Of a stretch of 20,934 nt of DNA, positions 14,354 through 20,934 are shown in pieces; position 1 is the stretch's first letter, and each line of letters opens with the position of its first letter. Both the position numbers and the translations under genes were made by a program. The notes beneath the pieces are model-generated. The model made no database searches. It had not been told where the DNA came from and worked only from the letters and a program-made list of their open reading frames with translations. Location: assembly GCA_964608495.1 (NCBI GenBank), contig CAZSOQ010000085.1:1-20934 (forward strand), written 5' to 3'. The stretch is from JAKORR01 sp964608495 (GTDB lineage: Bacteria; Armatimonadota; Zipacnadia; Zipacnadales; FEN-943).

Positions 14354-16030
14354 CTACCGACGCCTGACGTCGAAGAAGGTGCCGAAGGCTCCACCGAAGG
14401 GATTGCCGCCCTTGTCGTAGCCCTGGCGGTCGTACACCACCAGCACTCGCCCCGGCCCGACCTCCTCGACGCTATTGTACGAGGTCGTGCGGGCGTCGTC
14501 GAAGCAGAAGTGCCCGACCCACGTCCGGCCCGAGTCGAGGCTGAAGGTGAGCCAGTTCCCCGGGCGCCCGTAGGTGCAGACCAGCACGCCGTCCTGCGTC
14601 AGGCACAGGTTCGGCCAAACGCCCCGGTCGGCCACGCGCTCCGGCGGCCCCCAGGTTCTGCCCTCGTCCTCGCAGCGACTCTGGTACATCGGGCTAGGGT
14701 CCGCCGCACTGCCTCCGGTGCGGTAGACGCAGAGCAGGTCACCGGCGGGGGTGCGGATGAGGTCCATCTCGTTGCAGCCCTCGGTGCCCAGGTTCGGGTC
14801 GCTGGTGACCGTGGACAGGTACTCCCAGGTCAGCCCCCGGTCCGTGGAGCGCGTGACGAAGCCCCGGTACTTGTGGGCCTTGTACTCCCGGGGGTAGCTC
14901 GTCACGGGGGTCGTGTCGGCGGCGAAGCAGCCGCAGTTCGCGGCCAGCAGGCTGCCGTCGCGCAGCACCACGATGGCATGGTCGCACCAAGGGCCGTCGC
15001 GCACCGAGCCGTCGTCGTCCACAAAGGGCACCAGCTCCGGCACGTGAAGCCGCGCCTGCAGCGTGGGCAGGGGCCGACCCTGGGCGTCGAAGCGGGTCAG
15101 GGCGCTCTTGAACCAGCCCGGCTCCGCGTCCGCGTGGGTGCGGTAGTCGAGCGCGATCACCTCGCCCGGAAGCTGCTGCGCAGCTTCCGGCAACTGGCAG
15201 GCGCCCACCCAGGGGCCGGGGGCGTCGAACCACGTCTTCCCCCCGTCGGTCGAACGCCGTCCGCCTACCTGGAGGATGCCGCTGGCGAACCTGAACATGT
15301 TGACGTAGGAGACCCCCGGCTGGATGAGGACGGCCTCTCCTCGGGTGACCTCCAGGCCCGGGACGTCGGGGGCGTCAGCGGACGCCTGCCACGGGCCGGC
15401 CCCGTCGGTCTGGAACCGCACCCACTGCCAGACGCTGTCGGACGTGGCCGAAGAGGCGCTGGCGCCGAAGGCCACGCGGTTGCGCTCCGGCTCGATGACC
15501 GGGTGCGTGAACTTGCCCGTCCCATCGAGGATGAGCCTGTCGTCCGCCCATACGCGAAGGTCCGGGGCCTTGAAGGCGATGCGGTAGGTGTGGAAGCCCG
15601 CGCCCGCCGGGAAGGCGGCTTCGAGCCCCGCATACGAGAGCACGACCTTGTCGGGGAAGAAGCTCACATCTTCCTCCGTCACCCCATCGGCCACGTTCAC
15701 GCAGGCCCCCCACGGTGCGCTGGCCTGGGTCGCCCTGAGCCGAACCTCGACGGTCGCGCCGCGGCTGCGATCCAGGTGCCACTTGTAGTAGTAGAGGCGT
15801 GCGCTGTTGGGCTCGGTGCTCTCGTCGGCGATGTGGAGGCCTTCGGGGGTGTGCTCGGACGAAGTGCCCGGCCCGATCCATGCGCCAGTGGGCTGGGTGA
15901 CGAAACCGACCGAGGCGTCGTAGAAGACCTGCCAGGGGTCCTCGGCGGCGCAGGCCGCGCAGGCGCAGAAGGCGAGGCCCAGGAGCAGGCTCAAGGCACC
16001 CAACCCCGCCACCGTCTCTGCTGTCGCCAT
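14354..16030 (-). CDS. Secreted sialidase-like BNR propeller with N-terminal ConA-like domain, paralogue A
   Basis: Protein of 558 residues. The signal peptide runs to about residue 29 (GALSLLLGLAFCACAACA). Residues ~31-207 are a concanavalin/LamG-like beta-sandwich (WIGPGTSSEHTPEGLHIAD, FHTYRIAFKAPDLRVWADD, VWQWVRF). Residues ~225-558 are a sialidase-type propeller with Asp boxes STDGGKTW (260-267), STDRGLTW (395-402), CEDEGRTW (453-460) and SLDSGRTW (497-504). Candidate active-site residues are E421 in GCNEMD, R437 in VYRTGG, R489 in YGRPGNW, and Tyr518 with Glu522 in TTSYNSVEEV. No FRIP motif is seen. Start ATG 16030 has AAGGAGG seven bases upstream. It is a close relative of 18895-20532, with the same domain order and C-terminus. 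It faces away from the GH42-like gene at 16249 across 218 bases. Confidence 0.85.
   Translation of the reverse strand: MATAETVAGLGALSLLLGLAFCACAACAAEDPWQVFYDASVGFVTQPTGAWIGPGTSSEHTPEGLHIADESTEPNSARLYYYKWHLDRSRGATVEVRLRATQASAPWGACVNVADGVTEEDVSFFPDKVVLSYAGLEAAFPAGAGFHTYRIAFKAPDLRVWADDRLILDGTGKFTHPVIEPERNRVAFGASASSATSDSVWQWVRFQTDGAGPWQASADAPDVPGLEVTRGEAVLIQPGVSYVNMFRFASGILQVGGRRSTDGGKTWFDAPGPWVGACQLPEAAQQLPGEVIALDYRTHADAEPGWFKSALTRFDAQGRPLPTLQARLHVPELVPFVDDDGSVRDGPWCDHAIVVLRDGSLLAANCGCFAADTTPVTSYPREYKAHKYRGFVTRSTDRGLTWEYLSTVTSDPNLGTEGCNEMDLIRTPAGDLLCVYRTGGSAADPSPMYQSRCEDEGRTWGPPERVADRGVWPNLCLTQDGVLVCTYGRPGNWLTFSLDSGRTWVGHFCFDDARTTSYNSVEEVGPGRVLVVYDRQGYDKGGNPFGGAFGTFFDVRRR
14460..14632 (-). repeat. 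Conserved DNA segment shared by the two large sialidase-like paralogues, copy 1
   Basis: This aligns base for base, without gaps by eye, with 19001-19173 in the same orientation. Long shared tracts include ACCTCCTCGACGCT and CCCGGGCGCCCGTAGGT (plus-strand reading). It encodes the YGRPGNW to SYNSVEEV end of the propeller. It reflects gene duplication, not a mobile element. Confidence 0.6.
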
Positions 16031-16037
16031 GCGAGCT

Positions 16038-16044
16038 CCTCCTT
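16038..16044 (-). promoter_or_regulatory. Ribosome binding site of sialidase-like paralogue A
   Basis: AAGGAGG on the minus strand, seven bases before ATG 16030; near-perfect consensus that settles the start. Confidence 0.75.
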
Positions 16045-16233
16045 CCGGCGTCCGCCGGGGCTGAGCCCACCCGGACTAGCCCCGGGGCGTTCGCGCTTCT
16101 TCCGCCGGCGGTCGCGGCGCACCTGCTTGGGCGCCCGCGCCAAGGCCTCGCCGTGCGGAAGGGGAAGTACCGGCCGCGGCCCGCTCGCCGCTCCCGCGGG
16201 CGCCGGGCGGCAGGTCCGCGATACTGCACGGGG

Positions 16234-16239
16234 TAGGTG
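16234..16239 (+). promoter_or_regulatory. Ribosome binding site choosing ATG 16249 for the GH42-like gene
   Basis: TAGGTG, nine bases before ATG 16249. It overlaps the alternative GTG start at 16237, which therefore lacks a site of its own. Confidence 0.5.
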
Positions 16240-16248
16240 CACGATCCC

Positions 16249-18867
16249 ATGAGAGCCTCAGCCCTTCTGACGCTGGCCATCCTGCTTGGCCCCTTCCTCG
16301 TCAGCCAGGCCGCCGCGCTCGTCGTTCGCGTTGATCCGGCGGGCGGCGCGCCGCGCCTGACCGTGGACGGCAAGCCGGTGCGGGCGCGCATGTTCTGGGG
16401 CGCGTCTGCGGGATCGCCCCTGCCCATCGAGCCCGAGGCCCGCGAGGTCAGCTTCGAGTTCAACGCCCTCGAGAGTGAACCCGAGGGCGCCACGATGCAC
16501 TTCCGCTTTGGGCAGCAGGCCGGCGACATCTACCTGGACGACGTACGCGTCCGGGACGTGGACACGGGCGAGGACGCGGTGCCCACCTGCGACTTCGAGA
16601 GCGGCCCGGAGGCTTTCACGAGGGACTGGACCTTCTGGCCGACGGGCGACGCCAACACCGTGGCCGCCGTGGAGGTCGAGGCAGGAGTGGGCCGCGATGG
16701 GTCCTCGGGCCTGCACGTGAAGCTCACCGACCCGCCCGCCGGCACCTGGCCCGACTGGCACATCTACCACCACGCTAACCTCTCCCTCCAGCAGGGGCAC
16801 CGCTACCGAGTCACCTTCTGGGCGCGGGCGGTTCCCGCGCGCAGGGTGGTCGTGGCCTTCTACCGCCCGGGCGCGGTGTTCACCTTCCTGGGCGGGCCGC
16901 CGGGGGTCTTCGAGAACCAGATCAAGCTGGCCGCGGACGTCGGGGTGGACTTCGTCAGCTTCCCGATGCCCATGCCGTGGCCCAAGCCGGGCGAGCCCGT
17001 GGACTGGCGCAGCCCGGAGGCCGCCTGCGAGCGCGTCCTCTCGGCCAATCCCAAGGCCCTGTTGATCCCGCGCATCGGCATGACCCCGCCGTCCTGGTGG
17101 CTTGAGGCCCACCCGGACGCCGTCATGCTCTGGGAAGACGGCCCCCACAAGCAGGGCTACGACGTCGCCTCGCCCGAGTACCGCCGGGACACGGCCGAGC
17201 GGCTCGGGGCCCTCGTCGCGCACATGGAGGAGACCTTCGGCGACCGCATCGCAGGCTACCACCCCTGCGGCCAGAACACGGGCGAGTGGTTCTACTACGA
17301 CTCCTGGGGCCGCGCGCTGAACGGCTACTCGCCGGCCAATCTCCAGGCCTGGCGAGGCTGGCTCGCGCGACACTACGCGACCGAGGCCGATCTGCGCGCC
17401 GCCTGGGGCGACGCGACGGTCACCTTCGAGACCGCGCAGGTGCCCACTCCGGAGGCGCGGCACGCCGCGCCGGCCGGCATCTTCCGCGACCCCGCGACCG
17501 AGCGGGCGATCGTGGACTTCAACGAGTTCCAGCAGCAGGCGATGGCCGAGTGCGTGCTCGATCTCGCCCACGCCGTCCGCCAGGCCTCCGGGGGGCGCAA
17601 GCTGGTCGTGTTCTTCTACGGCTACGTCTTCGAGTTCGCCGCGCTGTCCACGTGTCCCGCCACGTCGGGGCACTACGCTCTGCGCCAGGTACTGGCCAGC
17701 CCGGACATTGACGTCCTCTGCTCGCCGATTTCCTACTTCGACCGCGGGCTGGGCGAGAGCGCTCCGGCCATGACCGCCGCCGAGAGCGTCGCGCTGGCCG
17801 ACAAGATGTGGCTGTATGAGGACGACACCGCGACCTACCTGAGCACCGGGAACGCGCCGGGCTCCAGGGAACGCGTCACCACGCCGGAGGAGACGAACAC
17901 CCAGCTTGTGCGCAACGTGGCCCAGGAGGCCCTGCGCAACTTCGGCACGTGGTGGATGGACCTGGGCGCGACGGGCTGGTTCAACGACCCGGACATGTGG
18001 GCGGAGATGGAGCGCCTCAGGCCGCTGGACGAGGCTCTGCTCGCGCGCCCCAGCCCCTACCGCCCGCCGATCGCGGCCGTCCTTGACGAGCCCAGCATGT
18101 TGCGCGTGGCCGCCGGCGGCTACGCCGTCACGCGGCCGGGCGTCTACGAAGCCCGCAGTCCGCTGGCCCGCACCGGCGCCCCCTACGGCCAGTACCTGCT
18201 GGACGACGTCCTCGCGCGCAAGGTGGACGCCCGGCTCTACGTCTTCCTCAACGCCTGGAGCCTGTCCGCCGCGCAGCGCGAGGGCCTGCTGGAGGCGACG
18301 CGGGGCAAGGCCCGCCTGTGGTGCTATGCGCCGGGGTACTTCGACGAGTGGCAGGCTTCGCCGGAGGCCATGCGCCGGCTCACGGGCTTCCGCCTCGAGC
18401 CCGTCTCGCCCGAGAAGGCCTGGGCCACGCCGACGGCCCTGGGCGAGCGGCTGGGGCTGACGGCGGCCTTCGGCCTGGACCGCGCCGTGCGTCCTCTCTT
18501 CGCCGCCACCGACGCCGGGCCCCAGGAGGTCCTGGCGACCTACCCGGACGGCTCGGCCGCCATCGCCCTCCGACTGTCGGACGACGGCCTGTCGGTCTTC
18601 GTGGGCGTGCCCGGCCTGAGCAGTGAGCTACTGCGCCTCGTGGCCCGCCAGGCCGGCGTGCACCTGTACACCGACGTGGACTGCAACGTCTGGGCCAACG
18701 GTCCCTTCCTGGTCCTGCACGCCCCGGCGGACGGCGACTACTCGGTGGACTTCGGCGCGCCGGGCCCTGTCACCGATATGCTCGCGGGCCGGGTCATCGG
18801 CCAGGGGCCGCAGCTCTCGCTCTCCCTCAAGCGCGGCGAGACGCGGGTCCTGCGGTGCGGGGAGTAG
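16249..18867 (+). CDS. Secreted GH42-like beta-galactosidase homologue
   Basis: Protein of 872 residues. Residues ~1-23 are a signal peptide (ALLTLAILLGPFLVSQAAA). Residues ~25-205 are a beta-sandwich (GDIYLDDVRVRD, YRVTFWARA), CBM4/9-like. Residues ~215-540 form a GH42-type TIM barrel: LLIPRIGMTPPSWWL, IAGYHPCGQNTGEWFYYDS with candidate acid/base E346, and the GH42 hallmark helix LQAWRGWLARHYATEADLRAAWGD. MWLYEDDTATY supplies candidate nucleophile E524. Residues ~585-720 look like the amidotransferase-like trimerisation domain (YLLDDVLARKVDARLYVFLNA), and a short beta domain ends the protein. The Asn that normally precedes the acid/base Glu in clan GH-A is replaced by Gly (N-T-G-E). Release of beta-galactose or a related sugar from an external glycan is the likely role (inference). 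It is a single-gene unit on the plus strand between two minus-strand sialidase-like paralogues. Confidence 0.85.
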   Translation: MRASALLTLAILLGPFLVSQAAALVVRVDPAGGAPRLTVDGKPVRARMFWGASAGSPLPIEPEAREVSFEFNALESEPEGATMHFRFGQQAGDIYLDDVRVRDVDTGEDAVPTCDFESGPEAFTRDWTFWPTGDANTVAAVEVEAGVGRDGSSGLHVKLTDPPAGTWPDWHIYHHANLSLQQGHRYRVTFWARAVPARRVVVAFYRPGAVFTFLGGPPGVFENQIKLAADVGVDFVSFPMPMPWPKPGEPVDWRSPEAACERVLSANPKALLIPRIGMTPPSWWLEAHPDAVMLWEDGPHKQGYDVASPEYRRDTAERLGALVAHMEETFGDRIAGYHPCGQNTGEWFYYDSWGRALNGYSPANLQAWRGWLARHYATEADLRAAWGDATVTFETAQVPTPEARHAAPAGIFRDPATERAIVDFNEFQQQAMAECVLDLAHAVRQASGGRKLVVFFYGYVFEFAALSTCPATSGHYALRQVLASPDIDVLCSPISYFDRGLGESAPAMTAAESVALADKMWLYEDDTATYLSTGNAPGSRERVTTPEETNTQLVRNVAQEALRNFGTWWMDLGATGWFNDPDMWAEMERLRPLDEALLARPSPYRPPIAAVLDEPSMLRVAAGGYAVTRPGVYEARSPLARTGAPYGQYLLDDVLARKVDARLYVFLNAWSLSAAQREGLLEATRGKARLWCYAPGYFDEWQASPEAMRRLTGFRLEPVSPEKAWATPTALGERLGLTAAFGLDRAVRPLFAATDAGPQEVLATYPDGSAAIALRLSDDGLSVFVGVPGLSSELLRLVARQAGVHLYTDVDCNVWANGPFLVLHAPADGDYSVDFGAPGPVTDMLAGRVIGQGPQLSLSLKRGETRVLRCGE

Positions 18868-18894
18868 GTGGGCCTTCGACGGGGGCCAGGGCCT
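18868..18894. other. 27-base convergent gap
   Basis: The stop codons of two converging genes are only 27 bases apart. No stem-loop fits in the space, so the transcripts probably overlap at their 3' ends. Confidence 0.5.
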
Positions 18895-20532
18895 TTAGCG
18901 TCGCTCGACGGTGAAGAAGGTGCCCACGACGCCTTTCGCCTGGTTGCCGTCAGCGTCCAGCGCCGCGCGATCGTAGACCACGAGCAGCCGTCCCGGGGCG
19001 ACCTCCTCGACGCTGTTGTAGCTCGTGGTCGCTCCCTCGTAGAAGCACAGGTGGCCCACCCAGGTCTTCCCGTCGTCCAGGCTGAAGGCCAGCCAGTTGC
19101 CCGGGCGCCCGTAGGTCACCACGAGCGTGCCGTCCTGCATCCGGCAGGCGTTGGGCCACACGCCCCGGTCGGCGATGGGCACGGGCTTGCTCCACGTCTT
19201 CCCGTCATCCGTGGACAGGCTCGTGTACAAGGGCGTCACGTACTTGGGCGGGCTGCCGCCGGTGCGCATGAAGCAGAGCAGGTCGCCGCCGGGGAGCGCG
19301 AGCAGGTCCGCCTCGCAGAAGCTCTCGCAGCCCACCTCCGGGTCGTAGGCCACTGTGACCCAGTAGTCCCACGTCCGGCCCCGATCCGTCGAGCGCATGA
19401 CCCACGTGCGGTACTTGTACAGCTTCCACTCGGGCGGGAAGGCCGGGCAGAGCACCGTGTCGGTCGTGAAGTAGCCGTACATGGCCATCAGCAGCGAACC
19501 GTCGCGCAACTGGACGATCGAGTGGTCCACGGCCGGGCCCTCGTAATGCTTGCCGTCGTCGCCCGTGCCGCCGGTGCCGTCGGGGATGTTCAGGCGCGCG
19601 CTCTCGCCCTTGAAGCTCTTGCCGCCGTCGGTCGAGCGCGACAGGGGAACCTCGAAGACCCCGTCGGCCAGCTTCTTCGTGTTGAAGCCCGGCGAGATGA
19701 CCTCGCCGTCAGGGAACTCGAAGGCCCCGACCCCGGCACCGGGCCCCGGCTGCCAGGTCGTGCCGCCGTCGGCCGACACCTTGCCCCCCACCGACAGGTG
19801 ACCATCCCGGAACTTGAACAGACTCTGGTAGATCGCACCGGGGTTGATCTCGACCGTCTCGCCCATCGTCACCCTAAGCCCTGGGATGTCGGGCATCTTC
19901 GGGACCTCCGTCTCCGGCAGGTCGCTGCGGTACCGGACCCACTGCCACACGGCCTCGCCCGTGGCGTCGGACGCCCCCGACCCGAAGCCGCACTGGTTGC
20001 GCGGCGGCGTGGTCAGCGCGGGGCTGGTGAACTCGCCGGCCGCGTCCGCCACGACCTCGCCGTCCACGAGCAGGCGCAGGTCCTCGCCGCGGATCTCCAG
20101 GCGGTAGGTATGGAAGTCCGAGGCCGCGTCGAGGGTCACGGTCCGCCTGGCGTTCACGAGCTCCACGCGGTCGGGGAAGAGGGTCAGGCTCTCCTCGTGG
20201 ACGCCGTCGGCGACCATCATGGCGACGCCCCAGGCCTGCGAGCAGGAGATGACCTTCACCCGCGCCTCGAGGGCCGCGCCCTTGGCCGGGTCGGCCTGCC
20301 ACTTGAGCTGGTAGAAGCGCCCGCTTCCCTTCTCGGTGGAGGTGTCGGCGATGAGCAGCCCGTCGCTGGTGCGCTCGGAGCGGGTGCCCTCACCGATCCA
20401 GGTGTGGGTGCCGGGCGCCCACCGCCCATCCTCGTACAGGGGCCGCCAGAGGCCCTCCTCGGTGGCGGCCTGTTGGGCAAGGCAGCAGGCAGCGATGGCA
20501 AGCAGTGAAGGCAAGCAGCAGGCGAGTCTCAT
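18895..20532 (-). CDS. Secreted sialidase-like BNR propeller with N-terminal ConA-like domain, paralogue B
   Basis: Protein of 545 residues. The signal peptide MRLACCLPSLLAIAAC holds a possible lipobox (I-A-A-C16), so it may be a lipoprotein. Cleavage after CLAQ is the alternative. Residues ~27-202 are a ConA-like beta-sandwich (WIGEGTRSERTSDGLLIAD, FHTYRLEIRGEDLRLLVDG, VWQWVRY). Residues ~215-545 are a propeller with five Asp boxes: SADGGTTW (253-260), STDGGKSF (300-307), STDRGRTW (381-388), STDDGKTW (440-447) and SLDDGKTW (484-491). Candidate active-site residues are E407, R423 (FMRTGG), R476 (YGRPGNW) and Tyr505 with Glu509 (TTSYNSVEEV). Like paralogue A it lacks a visible FRIP motif. Start ATG 20532 has GAGG nine bases and GGAG three bases upstream. 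It follows the gene at the right edge by 42 bases, probably in one operon. Confidence 0.85.
   Translation of the reverse strand: MRLACCLPSLLAIAACCLAQQAATEEGLWRPLYEDGRWAPGTHTWIGEGTRSERTSDGLLIADTSTEKGSGRFYQLKWQADPAKGAALEARVKVISCSQAWGVAMMVADGVHEESLTLFPDRVELVNARRTVTLDAASDFHTYRLEIRGEDLRLLVDGEVVADAAGEFTSPALTTPPRNQCGFGSGASDATGEAVWQWVRYRSDLPETEVPKMPDIPGLRVTMGETVEINPGAIYQSLFKFRDGHLSVGGKVSADGGTTWQPGPGAGVGAFEFPDGEVISPGFNTKKLADGVFEVPLSRSTDGGKSFKGESARLNIPDGTGGTGDDGKHYEGPAVDHSIVQLRDGSLLMAMYGYFTTDTVLCPAFPPEWKLYKYRTWVMRSTDRGRTWDYWVTVAYDPEVGCESFCEADLLALPGGDLLCFMRTGGSPPKYVTPLYTSLSTDDGKTWSKPVPIADRGVWPNACRMQDGTLVVTYGRPGNWLAFSLDDGKTWVGHLCFYEGATTSYNSVEEVAPGRLLVVYDRAALDADGNQAKGVVGTFFTVERR
19001..19173 (-). repeat. 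Conserved DNA segment shared by the two large sialidase-like paralogues, copy 2
   Basis: Same length as and colinear with 14460-14632, in the same orientation. It marks the best-conserved part of the two propeller genes, where nucleotide identity is still plain to the eye. Confidence 0.6.
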
Positions 20533-20574
20533 TGTCTCCAGCCTCGATTCCGTCTCGAGTCCCTGACGCCCACC

Positions 20575-20934
20575 TTACTCCTTCAGCACCACATCCAGCA
20601 CGACCATCCCCCTTCCCGGCACGCGCAGCCCGAACTGCGAGCCCGCGAACCCGGGCGCCGTGCCCGGGAAGAAGGTCACGACCTCGACGCTCTCGATCTC
20701 GCGCCCGACGTCCAGGGCGGTGAGGACATAGTAGACGCTGTCATTGCCGACGAGCAGGCGCAGGAGCCGGTCGTCCAGCTCCAGGGCCTGGACTCTGATG
20801 ACGTCCGGGCGACCGAGCACCTTGACCGCCCCCGCGCAGTCGGCGATGACCTGGGCGCAGCCCTCCAGAAACCCCTGCGACACCTTGCGGAAGTACAGCT
20901 CCTCGAAGTACGCGTGCGGCTCGGCGATGCCGGG
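20575..20934 (-). CDS. C-terminal part of an unidentified protein, probably another glycan-active enzyme (partial)
   Basis: The frame is open from the right edge of the window to the TAA at 20575, giving at least 119 residues of C-terminus; the start lies outside. It begins PGIAEPHAYFEELYFRKV, an amphipathic helix, and continues as alternating beta-strands (DVIRVQALELDDRLLRLLVG, SVYYVLTALDV, SVEVVTFFPG, GMVVLDVVLKE). This resembles the C-terminal beta-sandwich that follows a TIM barrel in many glycoside hydrolases, but no catalytic region is visible and I cannot name a family. A GTG at 20883 could act as an internal start, but the open frame above it makes truncation by the window edge more likely. 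It lies 42 bases upstream of sialidase-like paralogue B, on the same strand. Confidence 0.65.
   Translation of the reverse strand, partial: PGIAEPHAYFEELYFRKVSQGFLEGCAQVIADCAGAVKVLGRPDVIRVQALELDDRLLRLLVGNDSVYYVLTALDVGREIESVEVVTFFPGTAPGFAGSQFGLRVPGRGMVVLDVVLKE

Larger units (their letters stand above)
16031..16248. promoter_or_regulatory. Divergent promoter region between sialidase-like paralogue A and the GH42-like gene
   Basis: No gene is seen in these 218 bases, which must carry both promoters. AAGGAGG (16038-16044, minus) and TAGGTG (16234-16239, plus) are the ribosome binding sites. I see no sigma-70-like pair or strong dyad that stands out from the GC background. Confidence 0.4.

Noticed and set aside
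14210..16252. Plus-strand open frame of 680 codons antisense to sialidase-like paralogue A
   Set aside because: Low-complexity Ala/Arg/Gly/Val composition. The minus-strand frame has Asp boxes, a signal peptide and a consensus ribosome binding site.
18868..20508. Plus-strand open frame of 546 codons antisense to sialidase-like paralogue B
   Set aside because: Shadow of the opposite strand in GC-rich DNA. Its composition resembles the other antisense frames and nothing matches a domain.

Overview
This 20.9 kb window comes from a GC-rich bacterium. There are no rRNA, tRNA or housekeeping genes to fix its taxonomy. Long secreted, multidomain carbohydrate-active proteins, good Shine-Dalgarno sites, strong G/C bias at third codon positions and the absence of SusC/SusD genes would suit an uncultivated polysaccharide degrader of the Armatimonadota, Planctomycetota/Lentisphaerota or Hydrogenedentota kind. 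That placement is inference only.

I support nine complete protein genes and one that runs off the right edge. On the minus strand, 9357 down to 140 holds four genes in one direction: a cytoplasmic protein I do not recognise (8500-9357), a 1471-residue secreted TIM-barrel glycosidase-like protein (3878-8293), a secreted (alpha/alpha)6-barrel glycosidase-like protein with a C-terminal NPCBM domain (1332-3827), and a secreted PHB-depolymerase/feruloyl-esterase-like hydrolase with an N-terminal dockerin-like calcium loop (140-1225). A 312-base divergent control region (9358-9669) separates them from a plus-strand GH42-like protein (9670-12891). Then come three minus-strand BNR/Asp-box sialidase-like genes: a short Cys-rich one (12956-14092) and two larger paralogues with a ConA-like N-terminal domain (14354-16030 and 18895-20532). 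The two paralogues flank a plus-strand GH42-like beta-galactosidase homologue (16249-18867). The 3' end of another minus-strand gene fills 20575-20934.

Eight of the nine complete genes encode predicted exported proteins, and most carry a glycan-binding or beta-sandwich accessory domain. The simplest reading is an extracellular glycan-dismantling cassette: sialidase-like propellers and GH42-like enzymes trim ends or side chains, the large TIM-barrel and the six-hairpin enzyme cut other linkages, and the esterase removes acyl groups. No transporter, TonB receptor, anti-sigma factor or regulator is present, so uptake and control must lie outside. No CRISPR array, phage gene or insertion sequence was seen. 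The non-coding features of note are a pair of back-to-back perfect GC hairpins at 14137-14178, which look like a REP-type element, and inverted repeats in the divergent region around 9486-9611.
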